Assembly (NCBI GenBank): GCA_964511075.1
Contig: CAZEDM010000002.1
Span: 124,001-188,000 of the forward strand
Direction of reading: 5' to 3'
From: CAZEDM01 sp964511075
GTDB taxonomy: Bacteria > Zixibacteria > MSB-5A5 > RBG-16-43-9
DNA: 64,000 nt
Position numbers and translations under genes: made by a program. Shown in pieces: positions 17,193 to 26,068 of the stretch. The first letter of the stretch is position 1. Each line of letters begins with the position of its first letter. A model generated the notes under the pieces. That model did not search any database. It was not told the DNA's origin and saw only the letters and a program-made list of their open reading frames with translations.

Positions 17193-17430
17193 GAAAGCTT
17201 GTAGCAGGTAGCAAAAGAAAGGGTTCGAGGATTCAAGGGGTCAAGGAGCCGCGGGAATTTCGTAGTGCGACCCAGCTTGTCCTGCCAAAGGCGGGATCAG
17301 GGCCGCGGATTCTCCCCTCTCTGTTGGGGAATAGCTCCCCGCTTCTGTGGAAACGAAGTTGTTGAGGCGTCTAACCAAATGCAGACGCCCCTACTGACAA
17401 ACGATAAAACTTACAAACTCCAGACTGCAT

Positions 17431-19869
17431 TCAGCAACCCGGAGGGGGTCCTCCTTTAAACAGATAATTTATCAGATAGATAACATCAGAGACGTTAACA
17501 TCTCCGTTGCAATCCGCATCCGCGGATAGAAGCGGGTCAGGGGCAGGTCCTCCTTTGAACAGATAGTTGATTATGTAGACTACATCCGAGACCCCGACAT
17601 CGCCGTCACCGTTGGCATCCCCATAGATGAAAGTCTGAATCGGCTGAGCCAGGATGGCAACTGAGGCTATACCGGCTTTGCCGAAATCGGTAAAATAGGG
17701 CAGGTCGAAGGAAGAGAGAAGATCGCTGGTCGAATGATAATAAGGGTTGAAATCGTCAAAATCCTCGATCCCCAGGATGGCAGGATAGCCATAAGTCCAG
17801 AAGGATGCGTGGTCAGAGCGGTCTGTTGCTCCGGAGGTTATCTTCTGAGGAATTAAAGACAAGCCGTAGTCATTTATCACCCCAATGGTTATATCAGCCA
17901 GAGCTTGGGAAGAGGCGCCGGTGCCTGCATGTAATTCTATAATATTATTATCATCTCCCTCCCAGGCGATCATATCGAAGTTATAGACCCCTATGATGGT
18001 ATCTCCTCTCTGCTGGGCTTTATAGGCATAGGCATCAGAGCCTAACAGCCCCTGTTCCTCCCCGGCAAACCCGATGAACTTAATGCTGTAGTCAAAATCA
18101 TAGTCCTTAAGAATCTCTGCTGCAACCAGGACTGCCGCAGTACCCGAGGCATTATCGTCCGCCCCCGGGGCTGTATTATAAGGGTCTTCCGAGGTATCGT
18201 CGTAATGGCCAGTAATCAGGCATTCTTTTCCTGGTTCGGTTTGACCGGGCAGCACTGCCACCACGTCATATTTCTCATACCGCGGGTAAAGATTATCCGC
18301 CTGCTGAACCCAGTTCTGCCCGCCATCTGTTGTATATAGAATGTCGTCGTAGCCCGTGGTCCAGCCTTTTAAAGTATCCAGAAAATAGATTTCATAGAAA
18401 TATCCGTAGTTATAACTGGTACTCTGAAATGACCAGTCACTACCACCGTTTGTGGTATGCAGTATTCCGCCTAAATTCCCGGAAGCCCAGACATTAAGAG
18501 AATCCGGAGCAGTTACCATATAAAGCGCCTGGCTTGTTCCGCTGGTTTGGCTGTCCCAGTTAGTGCCAGCATTTGTGGTATAGCGAAGATAGCCATTTTC
18601 ACCACAGACCCATCCCTTTTCAGGGGTGGCGAAATCGATCCCGAAGATAATACCAGTAGTCCCGCTGGTCTGGGAACTCCAGTTTGCTCCCCGGTCAACG
18701 GTGTGAATTATCTTTCCACCCGAACCTGCAACCCAGCCGGTGGTATCGTTCACAAAAGTTATCTCGTAGAGATTGGAAGTGGTGCCACTGCTCTGGGAGG
18801 TCCAGCTCTGACCTCCGCTGGAGGTATAATAGATTAGGCCACCGTACCCGGCAACCCATCCAGTCTGTGATCCGTCGAAATAAACTCCCCTCAGACTCTG
18901 GGTGGTGGGGCTGCTTAACTCGAACCAGGACTCGCCACCATCAGTTGATTTGATAATGGCTCCGTAGTTACCTGCACCGTAAAGGGTATCAGGCGTAGGA
19001 GCGGAGAGTGCCCAGAGATCATAATAATCCGTTCCGCTTATATTGTACCAGCTATTGCCGGCATCGGTCGTCTTCCATATCCCTGAATAATAACATCCCA
19101 GCCAGGCAGTATCGCCGGTTGGTGTGGAGACGATATCCATCACATAATAGATGCTTGGCCCTATGGTAAATGTGTCATACCAGGCCGTTAGTCCGAAACT
19201 CTCGAATTTCTCTTTTAAGTATTGACCTGCTTTATCACATCCATCAGTATAGGTGTATCTGGTAAAAAGGGTTTCTGGAGAACCGCCTATCTCGACAGGG
19301 TTCTCTCCCGACAAGTCAGCCACATAACCGGTTAATTTGCTTGTAGTTACCTTTTGCATTATCTCGTTTATCTGTGGGTCATAGGCCGGAGTCTTCTTTT
19401 TCAGGATAAGGGGTAACTCCTCTTCTGATTTTAGGGGAACTGCTCTCTTTTTTATCAGCTTAAGGCTGAGCCCATAGGAGGTTAGCTCCTCAATTCTGCG
19501 TGGATGTCCCTTTACTATTGCCCTGGAGCCTTCTGTTTCCAATACGACAGCTTTTTCTTTTATCTTGTCCAGATAATTGGAGATATTTTCATCCGGCCTG
19601 CACCAGACGAAAAAGTAAAGGGAGAACTCAGCATCATCATCTAAAATCTGATAGGGGATTCCCTGACCTTTAAGATAATTCAGGTTCTCTGAAGTAACCT
19701 CCGCTAAATAGAAATCAACGGTCTTGGTTAGAGCTTTTATCCCGGAAACAGAAAGGAGCTTTGTCTCCTCCGAAGTCACAGGACTAACCTTGATTAAAAA
19801 TCGATCCTGAGCCGCACCCTGAGTAAAAAATAGAGCCACTAAGAACAAAACGAATAAGGCTTTTCTCAC
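17431..19869 (-). CDS. secreted M28 metallopeptidase with inserted YCF48/BNR-type propeller and dockerin-like tail
   Basis: 812 residues. A signal peptide ends near residue 21 (TQGAAQ). After a pro-like region, residues 178-238 look like the N-terminal part of an M28 aminopeptidase (CDKAGQYLKEKFESFGL). Residues 240-526 are at least six repeats with W-x-TTDAG-x-W / GW-x-G patterns (YCF48/photosystem II stability type propeller). The M28 core then resumes: GHYDD near 554, GADDNASG near 568, the catalytic FAGEEQGLLGS near 606, FDMIAWEGDD, and the last His in YHSTSD near 711. The propeller is therefore inserted within the peptidase. Residues 750-812 carry two dockerin-like calcium loops (DANGDGDVG, DCNGDVNVS). 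All zinc ligands appear present. Start is GTG with AGGAGGTGTGAG before it. It is probably a surface or secreted peptidase. Confidence 0.9.
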   Translation of the reverse strand: MRKALFVLFLVALFFTQGAAQDRFLIKVSPVTSEETKLLSVSGIKALTKTVDFYLAEVTSENLNYLKGQGIPYQILDDDAEFSLYFFVWCRPDENISNYLDKIKEKAVVLETEGSRAIVKGHPRRIEELTSYGLSLKLIKKRAVPLKSEEELPLILKKKTPAYDPQINEIMQKVTTSKLTGYVADLSGENPVEIGGSPETLFTRYTYTDGCDKAGQYLKEKFESFGLTAWYDTFTIGPSIYYVMDIVSTPTGDTAWLGCYYSGIWKTTDAGNSWYNISGTDYYDLWALSAPTPDTLYGAGNYGAIIKSTDGGESWFELSSPTTQSLRGVYFDGSQTGWVAGYGGLIYYTSSGGQSWTSQSSGTTSNLYEITFVNDTTGWVAGSGGKIIHTVDRGANWSSQTSGTTGIIFGIDFATPEKGWVCGENGYLRYTTNAGTNWDSQTSGTSQALYMVTAPDSLNVWASGNLGGILHTTNGGSDWSFQSTSYNYGYFYEIYFLDTLKGWTTGYDDILYTTDGGQNWVQQADNLYPRYEKYDVVAVLPGQTEPGKECLITGHYDDTSEDPYNTAPGADDNASGTAAVLVAAEILKDYDFDYSIKFIGFAGEEQGLLGSDAYAYKAQQRGDTIIGVYNFDMIAWEGDDNNIIELHAGTGASSQALADITIGVINDYGLSLIPQKITSGATDRSDHASFWTYGYPAILGIEDFDDFNPYYHSTSDLLSSFDLPYFTDFGKAGIASVAILAQPIQTFIYGDANGDGDVGVSDVVYIINYLFKGGPAPDPLLSADADCNGDVNVSDVIYLINYLFKGGPPPGC

Positions 19870-19991
19870 CTCACACCTCCTGAGGTTTAAAGGTTTAAGT
19901 TTCGTTAAAATTCACTGAGCTAGTAATTGATCTTCTCTCAGCAAAAACCAGTGCTAAATCTACCACCCCTCTTAATCAAGCTTGCCTCTTT

Positions 19992-20019
19992 AATATAATC
20001 GGAAGTCATATCTTGTCAA
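19992..20019 (-). promoter_or_regulatory. sigma-70-like promoter of the M28 peptidase gene
   Basis: Minus-strand TTGACA, 16-base spacer, TATATT. The leader would be about 115 bases. Confidence 0.6.
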
Positions 20020-20140
20020 CGGCTATTATGCCCTTTGGGGGTCTTGCGATTTTAAGGCTGAAGTCTAAAAACCAGTAAACCGCTGAGCGATAAGTTTGGG
20101 TTGTCCAAAAAGCAGAGGGGCGAGCTTTTTCAAAAGAACT

Positions 20141-20168
20141 GTAAGGGCACAGCACGCTGTGCCCTTAC
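20141..20168. repeat. dispersed palindrome with 13-base perfect arms
   Basis: Arms GTAAGGGCACAGC / GCTGTGCCCTTAC flank two bases. It lies downstream of the minus-strand C1 peptidase gene, in the 376-base gap 19870-20245. The gap also has the degenerate hairpin GGCAGGCAAGATGCCTGCC near 20187, which resembles the repeat near 3749, and the promoter at 19992-20019. No gene is seen. Confidence 0.65.
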
Positions 20169-20245
20169 AACCTGCAAAAAACAAGGGCAGGCAAGATGCC
20201 TGCCCTGCTATTTCTATCCTTTGCCTGTTATCTTTCATTGGTATT

Positions 20246-22609
20246 TTAACATCCCGGAGGTGGTCCTCCTTTAAACAGGTAATTTATCAGATAGACAACA
20301 TCGGAGACGTTAACATCCCCATTACAATCCACATCTATTGATGAAAGCGGGTCCGGTGCAGGACCTCCCTTGAATAGATAGTTGATAATATAGACCACAT
20401 CCGAGACCCCGACATCGCCATCACCGTTGGCATCACCGGGGACAACGCCGTATTCGTATGCTACAACTTGGATGTCATCGATATTCCATCCACAATATCT
20501 CCAGCCAGCATCGGTTGTTCCCATGGTCCACCGCAGATAGACCGTGGGCTGATTGTCTGCGACAGCTGAGATGTCAAGGTTCATCTCAGTCCAGGAATAA
20601 TCCGTGACCTCCGAGGTGTTTTGCCAGATCGTGGTCCAGTTGATTCCATCGCTGCTTACCCGGACGTAGGCATGATCGTAGAAAGGTTGCTCCACACCCA
20701 ACCAGCGCCAGAATTTCAAATGAACATTATATAGATCTGAGCAGTCGATGGAGTTACTCGTCAGATGAACCTCCGGGAGATTATTGGGGTAGTCACCCTG
20801 GAGATTGTATCCGTAAACCTTGCCGCCGGTGTGACCACTGGTGGGGTCCTGTCCACCATGCTCGCCACCACTACCGGTAGGTTGACCAAATGCCCAATCA
20901 GATTCAACAGTCCAGCCAGGATCGCTCTCGAGCGCCCATTCGTATTGTAGCATAGGTTCTCCTACAGCCAATTGTACCCGACGGGTAGCATCACCAAAGT
21001 GGTTAGTCGTATTGGTGAAATAAATAGTTGCAAAATGTACACCGTCTCCCAGCATCTCAGCGTTACTGTTAATCTCCACTATTACCTCTGCTGTATCCTC
21101 TGGTTGCAGAGTGCCGAATATATCACCGGAGAGAGTTATCCAATTGGCTGAATCGCAGGTGATCGCATAGGTGATGGCCTGACTATCCTTGTTCTCCAGT
21201 TGGAAGAGCTTACTTGAGGGCATGAAAGGACCACCTTTGGATCCCTCTGAGTGTAAATCATCCGCCGGGCTGATTCGCATACCCCTGGCGACAGCTAAGG
21301 CTTTGATGCAAAAGTTAGCGGTCTCATTGAACTCGTAGAGGTCTAACCAACTTGAGCCACTCCGGTAATAGCTCTCGCCCGGGTGGGAGGTGGATGGCAC
21401 AGTCACAGTATATCTTACTGCAAGCAAAACCGGCACATCAGAGGTTCTGTCGAAGGCATAACCTCCCTCCGAGAGTTCCAGGTAAATATAGAAGTCGTTG
21501 CCCGGGCTCAGCGTAATGGCGCTATCCAGCTCGATGGTGTGAAAGCCAGTGAACTCTATGAAGCCTGATTTTGTGGAGAGCTCGTCCAGCAGTTCACCAC
21601 CCTCAAAGCGATCGTAAACTATAACCGTGTAGTTTACGCTGTCCTGGGCTGTGTAAAAGCTGATGGCTTTGAGCAGCTCATTCTCCGTAGCGGTGAAGGC
21701 GTTGAACGCCCCATCACAGTCTGTCTTAGTATCACGCCATCCGTGGTAATCATGGTAGTAGACGTGATCGTATTCGCAAGGCTCCACGTTCTGGAAGGAA
21801 ATAGCGCCCATCTCGGGATGCTTGCAGCAGTGCTTGTCATAATAGGAAATCCAGAAGTAACCGTCCAACCCCCAAGAGGTACCCCAGCTGTTCTTGCACA
21901 GCCAGGCTCCGTTGCCCTCTGGAGCCTGAGTTACCTTATCATCGTCCCAGCCTACAATGGCAACCGCATGGTTTGGGTCAAGCTCGCTGCTGTCTGGCTG
22001 GTAATGTATGTAGTTTTGCATGAAGGAGCTACTATAGCACATGCATGTGCCAATGACACCGTTGGTCATGATCTTTTCTTTGACGGTATTGATATTGCTG
22101 AGATCCGGCTTTACCACGAACCACTCGATGTCCCGCACATAGTAATAGTGATAACTCGGGTCGTACCTGGCTGGTGGGGTATCGTAGGATTGTCCATCGA
22201 TATCTCTTACCGCTCCTTCCCCTCGGTTTAAATAGGCGGAGGCAACTCTATAATCTCCTCCCTGGTGAACAATGAGCCCGCTGCCCGAAGGTGGGTCTAA
22301 ATCATCGTTATTATTTTCGTTGAATCCATTCCACCAGTCTAAGTGATATTCCGCCAAATTGGGCTCTCCGCTCTCCCCGGCTACCTCCCAATTGCCTGTC
22401 ATAAGGAGGTTTCCTTCGATGGCTGCTATCACCCCGTGTGTCCAGCAAGTGCCTCCTGTCTGACTCTTGACCGAGGTCACATAGTTCACACCGCCCACGT
22501 CCCGTAAATCGAAGGAACTCGGCGGATCTGCCCAGGAGTTGAAAGTGAAAAGGGTAAGGGTGAACAGGATAGTTAATATGATGTCTCCGCTTAGATTTTT
22601 CAGCTTCAT
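20246..22609 (-). CDS. secreted C1A (papain-type) cysteine peptidase with lectin-like and dockerin-like domains
   Basis: 787 residues. A signal peptide ends near residue 28 (NSWA). The peptidase then begins directly with FDLRD and has no recognisable inhibitory prodomain. The catalytic Cys55 is in TGGTCWTHG, the His (about 214) in NHAVAIVGW and the Asn (about 239) in CKNSWGTSWG. Residues from about 300 to 420 look like the lectin-like domain that often follows this clade of C1 peptidases. A BACON/Ig-like segment and a carbohydrate-binding-like beta domain follow. Two dockerin-like calcium loops close the protein, almost the same as in the M28 peptidase downstream. It should degrade proteins outside the cell or at the surface. 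AAGGAG precedes the ATG. Confidence 0.9.
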   Translation of the reverse strand: MKLKNLSGDIILTILFTLTLFTFNSWADPPSSFDLRDVGGVNYVTSVKSQTGGTCWTHGVIAAIEGNLLMTGNWEVAGESGEPNLAEYHLDWWNGFNENNNDDLDPPSGSGLIVHQGGDYRVASAYLNRGEGAVRDIDGQSYDTPPARYDPSYHYYYVRDIEWFVVKPDLSNINTVKEKIMTNGVIGTCMCYSSSFMQNYIHYQPDSSELDPNHAVAIVGWDDDKVTQAPEGNGAWLCKNSWGTSWGLDGYFWISYYDKHCCKHPEMGAISFQNVEPCEYDHVYYHDYHGWRDTKTDCDGAFNAFTATENELLKAISFYTAQDSVNYTVIVYDRFEGGELLDELSTKSGFIEFTGFHTIELDSAITLSPGNDFYIYLELSEGGYAFDRTSDVPVLLAVRYTVTVPSTSHPGESYYRSGSSWLDLYEFNETANFCIKALAVARGMRISPADDLHSEGSKGGPFMPSSKLFQLENKDSQAITYAITCDSANWITLSGDIFGTLQPEDTAEVIVEINSNAEMLGDGVHFATIYFTNTTNHFGDATRRVQLAVGEPMLQYEWALESDPGWTVESDWAFGQPTGSGGEHGGQDPTSGHTGGKVYGYNLQGDYPNNLPEVHLTSNSIDCSDLYNVHLKFWRWLGVEQPFYDHAYVRVSSDGINWTTIWQNTSEVTDYSWTEMNLDISAVADNQPTVYLRWTMGTTDAGWRYCGWNIDDIQVVAYEYGVVPGDANGDGDVGVSDVVYIINYLFKGGPAPDPLSSIDVDCNGDVNVSDVVYLINYLFKGGPPPGC

Positions 22610-22770
22610 GGTCTTTTTCTCCTTATAAGGTACTATTCTGTTAGTCTAATTGATTGTCTACTATATAGTGTCAAGATATTCCCCCTCATAACAGCAGGCA
22701 TTATGTGTTTGACCTCGAGAAATACAGATGGGATCTTTTAACCAAAGACTCATCTATATCACATAAATAC

Positions 22771-22798
22771 AAATTAATATAAATTTTGGTTTTGTCAA
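22771..22798 (-). promoter_or_regulatory. possible sigma-70-like promoter of the C1 peptidase gene
   Basis: Minus-strand TTGACA, 16-base spacer, TAATTT. It implies a leader of about 155 bases. A second TTGACA near 22673 has only a weak -10, so the start is uncertain. Confidence 0.4.
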
Positions 22799-22863
22799 GT
22801 TCTTGAACTCAGAAACCACATTAAACACGACAATTAAGGTCTAAATACTACAGAATTAACGTC

Positions 22864-22892
22864 TTGACACGTATAATTTTTGGGTTTATATT
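22864..22892 (+). promoter_or_regulatory. sigma-70-like promoter of the GlcF-like gene
   Basis: TTGACA, 17-base spacer, TATATT, with a predicted start near 22899. This rules out a translation start at 22864 and supports the ATG at 22924. The divergent gap 22610-22923 is AT-rich and holds only these promoters. Confidence 0.75.
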
Positions 22893-22923
22893 GTCAAAAA
22901 TTTTTTTTCAGGATAATGAATTT

Positions 22924-24231
22924 ATGCCAAAGGATAATTTCAAATATTTAAAGGATCACGAGCAGCAGCTATCCAAATGCCTAAAATGCGGAACCTGTCT
23001 GTATGCCTGTCCTTTATATGCTGAGCTGAAGTACGAGCCAGCCGCACCCCGGGGAAGGGTGGCATTGATCGATGCCGCTTACAAGGGACAGATGGACCTG
23101 TCCGAGGTTTTCAGGAAAAAGGTCGCTTTCTGTCTGAACTGCAAGTCCTGCGTGGATGCCTGTCCCAGCGGCGTAAGAATCGATGATCTGGTTCTCAGTG
23201 CCAGGGCAGAGTTAGTGGAAAGGGGCAAGTTGACCTTCATAGAAAGGCTAATCTTCAGGCATCTGTTGAAAAGAGGCAGACTGCTTCCTCCGGTGGCTAA
23301 ATGGGCTACCTTTATGGGAAGATTAGCTCAGAAACTGTTACCCAACAGCACAGCTTTGAAACTTTTCCTGCCTATTCCAGAGGGTTTTAAGGAGAGAATC
23401 TATCCCAGGATTGCAAAGAAAAACGCCAGAAAAAGATTTCCTGAGGTGATTAAAGTTAAAAATCCAAAAATGAGGGTAGGGTATTTCATCGGGTGCGGGA
23501 CGGATCTGGTCTATCCTGAGGTGGCAGAGGCGGTGATCAAGGTTTTGACGCATAACGATATTGAGGTAGTCATTCCCAAAGGCTGGGTCTGCTGCGGGAC
23601 CTCGATCTACAACTCGGGCGATTTCAAAACCGGTATAAAGCACGCCAGGAAGAATTTGAAGCTCTTCAATAAATTCAAACTGGATGCCATTGTGACCAAT
23701 TGTGCCTCCTGTGGCCTGACCTTGAAAAAGGAATATCCCGAGCTTTTGAAAGTGGGTAAATTCGACGCTCCGGTCTACGATATAAACGAATTTTTGACCA
23801 AGGTAATCAAGCTGAAAGAGGATTTCAAGCCGATAGATTATAAAGTTACCTATCACGACCCCTGCCATCTGAACCGGGGACAGGGGATAAAAACAGAGCC
23901 CAGAAAGCTGCTCAGAAGCATACCCGGGGTCAAGTTCACCGATATGAAAGAGGCGGACAGATGCTGCGGAGGAGGAGGCTCCTTCCATCTGAAATATTAT
24001 CCCACGTCAGTAGGAGTGATGGAGAAGAAGCTGGACAATATGGGAAAAGTGGATGCGGATACTTTGGTAACCTCCTGCCCCGGCTGTATGATGAGGTTCC
24101 AGGAGACTTTTCTGCAGAAGAATAACGGGAAAAAGGTAAAGCATATAGTAGAGCTATTAGCCGAAGCCTACGCGAATGAGGATAAAGGGAGAAAAGGGGA
24201 GAAAAGAAAAGAGAAAGTTAAAGTTGACTAA
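22924..24231 (+). CDS. GlcF-like (Fe-S)-binding oxidoreductase subunit
   Basis: 435 residues. Two ferredoxin-type 4Fe-4S motifs lie in the first 90 residues (CLKCGTCLYACP and CLNCKSCVDACP). Two CCG-type domains follow, with CCGTSIYNSGD and CCGGGGSFH, each preceded by a C-x-x-C-like element (CASCG, CPGC). This is the plan of the iron-sulfur subunit of glycolate oxidase (GlcF) and of LutA/HdrD-type proteins. It would carry electrons from a flavoprotein such as the GlcD-like protein at 42047 towards the quinone pool. The two genes are 18 kb apart, so pairing is an inference. The C-terminus is a Lys/Glu-rich tail. It is followed by a terminator shared with the convergent gene. Confidence 0.88.
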   Translation: MPKDNFKYLKDHEQQLSKCLKCGTCLYACPLYAELKYEPAAPRGRVALIDAAYKGQMDLSEVFRKKVAFCLNCKSCVDACPSGVRIDDLVLSARAELVERGKLTFIERLIFRHLLKRGRLLPPVAKWATFMGRLAQKLLPNSTALKLFLPIPEGFKERIYPRIAKKNARKRFPEVIKVKNPKMRVGYFIGCGTDLVYPEVAEAVIKVLTHNDIEVVIPKGWVCCGTSIYNSGDFKTGIKHARKNLKLFNKFKLDAIVTNCASCGLTLKKEYPELLKVGKFDAPVYDINEFLTKVIKLKEDFKPIDYKVTYHDPCHLNRGQGIKTEPRKLLRSIPGVKFTDMKEADRCCGGGGSFHLKYYPTSVGVMEKKLDNMGKVDADTLVTSCPGCMMRFQETFLQKNNGKKVKHIVELLAEAYANEDKGRKGEKRKEKVKVD

Positions 24232-24255
24232 AGCAAAAAAATAGGCTTAATGCAG

Positions 24256-24281
24256 GGACATGTTGCATCGTGTCCTTTTTT
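24256..24281. terminator. bidirectional terminator between convergent genes
   Basis: A GGACATG / CGTGTCC stem with one mismatch is followed by six T residues on the plus strand. It fills the short gap between the GlcF-like gene and the minus-strand gene ending at 24280. Confidence 0.65.
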
Positions 24282-25887
24282 ATCTCAACAAAGCCATCTT
24301 CCTGGTTTCGGTATAATCCTTAGCCCTTAACTGATAGAAATATATCCCGCTTGCTACATCCTTCCCTGAATCATCTTTCCCATCCCAGATAACATTATAA
24401 CTCCCCGGCAATTTCTCCTCATCCAAAAGCATCCTGACCTTCTGCCCAAGTATATTATATATAATCAGGGTGGTGTGGGCGGGTTCTGCAAACTCCAAAC
24501 TCCCAACCCTAAACTGTATTCTTGTGGAGGGATTAAAGGGATTGGGGTAATTCTGAGCTAACTCAAACGACTCCGGTAAACCTGCCATCTGTTCTTCTTC
24601 AACATCCGTCCAGTCCCAATCCACCACTTTGGCGTAAATGTCCCAGCCTGTAGTATGGTTGCATTCATACCAGCAAAAATAGACTTTAGAACCAATTGCA
24701 GCCACTTCAGGATTTGCGAAATAGGTAGAAGACCGCTCAAAATTGGGAATAAAGTATCTGTTATTCAGAAGATTCCCTGAAGAATCATATCTGCTGGCAT
24801 AAATCGAATCCCCACCTGTAAACGGTCTTTCCTGATATGCGATTATGAATTCACCGGAGTTTCTTATGGCGATTGAAGGAAAATACTTATCATAACCTGC
24901 TGTATCATCCACTGCGAAACTGGGACCCAATGGGATGCCAGACGAGTTAAATCTACGCACATAAATTTTGGCATGCAATATCAGATCATCCCAGGTTATA
25001 AAGAGGTTACCCAATCCATCCGTGGCAATTCCCGTTGTTGCTGGGTCAATTGCTCCAGTATCGTCATCCACTATGAAGGTGTCGCCTACCGGATTGCCGT
25101 AGGTGAGGTCATATCTCCTGGCATAGATATTATGGTGGCTTACCCAGGCAATTATGAACGAATGATCGGCATCAGAGGTATCTATCGCAATCGAAGGTGC
25201 AAGTTGAGAAATCAACCCTGTATCAGGATTGACTTTAAAGTTTAATCCAAATCGAGTACCAGAGGATCTGTATATCTGGGCAAAGATATCCCAGTCATAG
25301 GAGTTACTCCTCCATCCTTTCCAGGTAATAACGAACCTTCCGGAGTAATCCATGGCAACAGCAGGGTAGTCGTAGCCGTGATAGGCTGCGGTGTCCTCAT
25401 TCACTTTGAAGTTAGATCCCCGGGGGTTACCTGCAGAATTGTATCTTTGGGCGTAGATGTCAGCGGAGTAGGAATAATCCTCATAGTTGCGCTGGTCAAT
25501 CCAGGCGATGACAAAATCTCCATCGCCATCTATAGCCACAACAGGGTGATACTGGTCTCCCGAACCAGTATCATCGTTTACTCTAAAGTTAGAACCCAAA
25601 GGAGTGCCGAACTGATTGTACCTCTGGGCATAGACATCTAAATTTTCCTTCCTGCCATCCTCCCACACAATAATAAAAGAGCCATCAGGGCCAACTGCTA
25701 TATCTGGATTCTGCTGATACCACTCTCCCGTGGTATCATCATTCACCAGAAAGTCATCTATTATCACCTGAAATTCCTTAAATGCTTGAGTATTAAATTC
25801 TGAGACCGGCTGTTCAGCTGAAAGAAAATTAGGACAAAAAAGAAATACAAATGCACTGAAAAATAAAATTCTGACAATGGAGTGCAT
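24280..25887 (-). CDS. secreted repeat protein with FlgD-like C-terminal sorting domain
   Basis: 535 residues with an N-terminal signal peptide ending near residue 24 (LSAEQ). The body is made of about six to seven repeats of roughly 55 residues with the pattern NF-x-VNDDTG, then P-x-VA-x-D, then FVI-x-W-x-D-x-R, then DIYAQRYN. These are probably propeller blades. The last 90 residues form a FlgD-Ig-like domain (QNYPNPFNPST, IYNILGQKVR, DGKDDSGKDVASGIY), which in Bacteroidetes-like lineages serves as a C-terminal sorting signal for type IX secretion. The function of the body is not known. It is a paralogue of the next gene, 26069-27913. RBS GGGAGGG precedes the ATG. The sorting domain has a short insert (EFAEPAHTT) also seen in its paralogues. 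Confidence 0.85.
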   Translation of the reverse strand: MHSIVRILFFSAFVFLFCPNFLSAEQPVSEFNTQAFKEFQVIIDDFLVNDDTTGEWYQQNPDIAVGPDGSFIIVWEDGRKENLDVYAQRYNQFGTPLGSNFRVNDDTGSGDQYHPVVAIDGDGDFVIAWIDQRNYEDYSYSADIYAQRYNSAGNPRGSNFKVNEDTAAYHGYDYPAVAMDYSGRFVITWKGWRSNSYDWDIFAQIYRSSGTRFGLNFKVNPDTGLISQLAPSIAIDTSDADHSFIIAWVSHHNIYARRYDLTYGNPVGDTFIVDDDTGAIDPATTGIATDGLGNLFITWDDLILHAKIYVRRFNSSGIPLGPSFAVDDTAGYDKYFPSIAIRNSGEFIIAYQERPFTGGDSIYASRYDSSGNLLNNRYFIPNFERSSTYFANPEVAAIGSKVYFCWYECNHTTGWDIYAKVVDWDWTDVEEEQMAGLPESFELAQNYPNPFNPSTRIQFRVGSLEFAEPAHTTLIIYNILGQKVRMLLDEEKLPGSYNVIWDGKDDSGKDVASGIYFYQLRAKDYTETRKMALLR

Positions 25888-25924
25888 AAGTCCCTCCCTT
25901 TATTCTTTGTTATGATCTAAAATT

Positions 25925-25952
25925 ATTATAATGAAATTAAGGGAATTGTCAA
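25925..25952 (-). promoter_or_regulatory. consensus sigma-70 promoter of the sorting-domain gene
   Basis: Minus-strand TTGACA, 16-base spacer and a perfect TATAAT, giving a leader of about 30 bases. It is the best promoter match in the window. Confidence 0.8.
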
Positions 25953-25961
25953 GAAAAAGTG

Positions 25962-25988
25962 TAGGGGCGACCCGGCGGGTCGCCCCTA
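25962..25988. repeat. dispersed TAGGGGC palindrome
   Basis: Perfect 12-base arms TAGGGGCGACCC / GGGTCGCCCCTA around three bases. Confidence 0.7.
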
Positions 25989-26032
25989 TATTTTGTCCCG
26001 AAGTAAACGGGATCAGGGTCGCATTTTTTTAA

Positions 26033-26062
26033 TGTAGAGGCGTATTGCAATACGTCCCTACA
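26033..26062. repeat. dispersed TGTAG palindrome
   Basis: Arms TGTAGAGGCGTATTG / CAATACGTCCCTACA with two mismatched pairs. The core (GCGTATTGCAATACG) matches the copy inside the amidohydrolase gene in its outer part. It sits just after the 3' end of the next gene. Confidence 0.65.
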
Positions 26063-26068
26063 AATAGC

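Noticed and set aside
23338..23988. 216-residue minus-strand frame inside the GlcF-like gene
   Set aside because: The plus-strand gene has full iron-sulfur motifs; the antisense frame has no recognisable domain.
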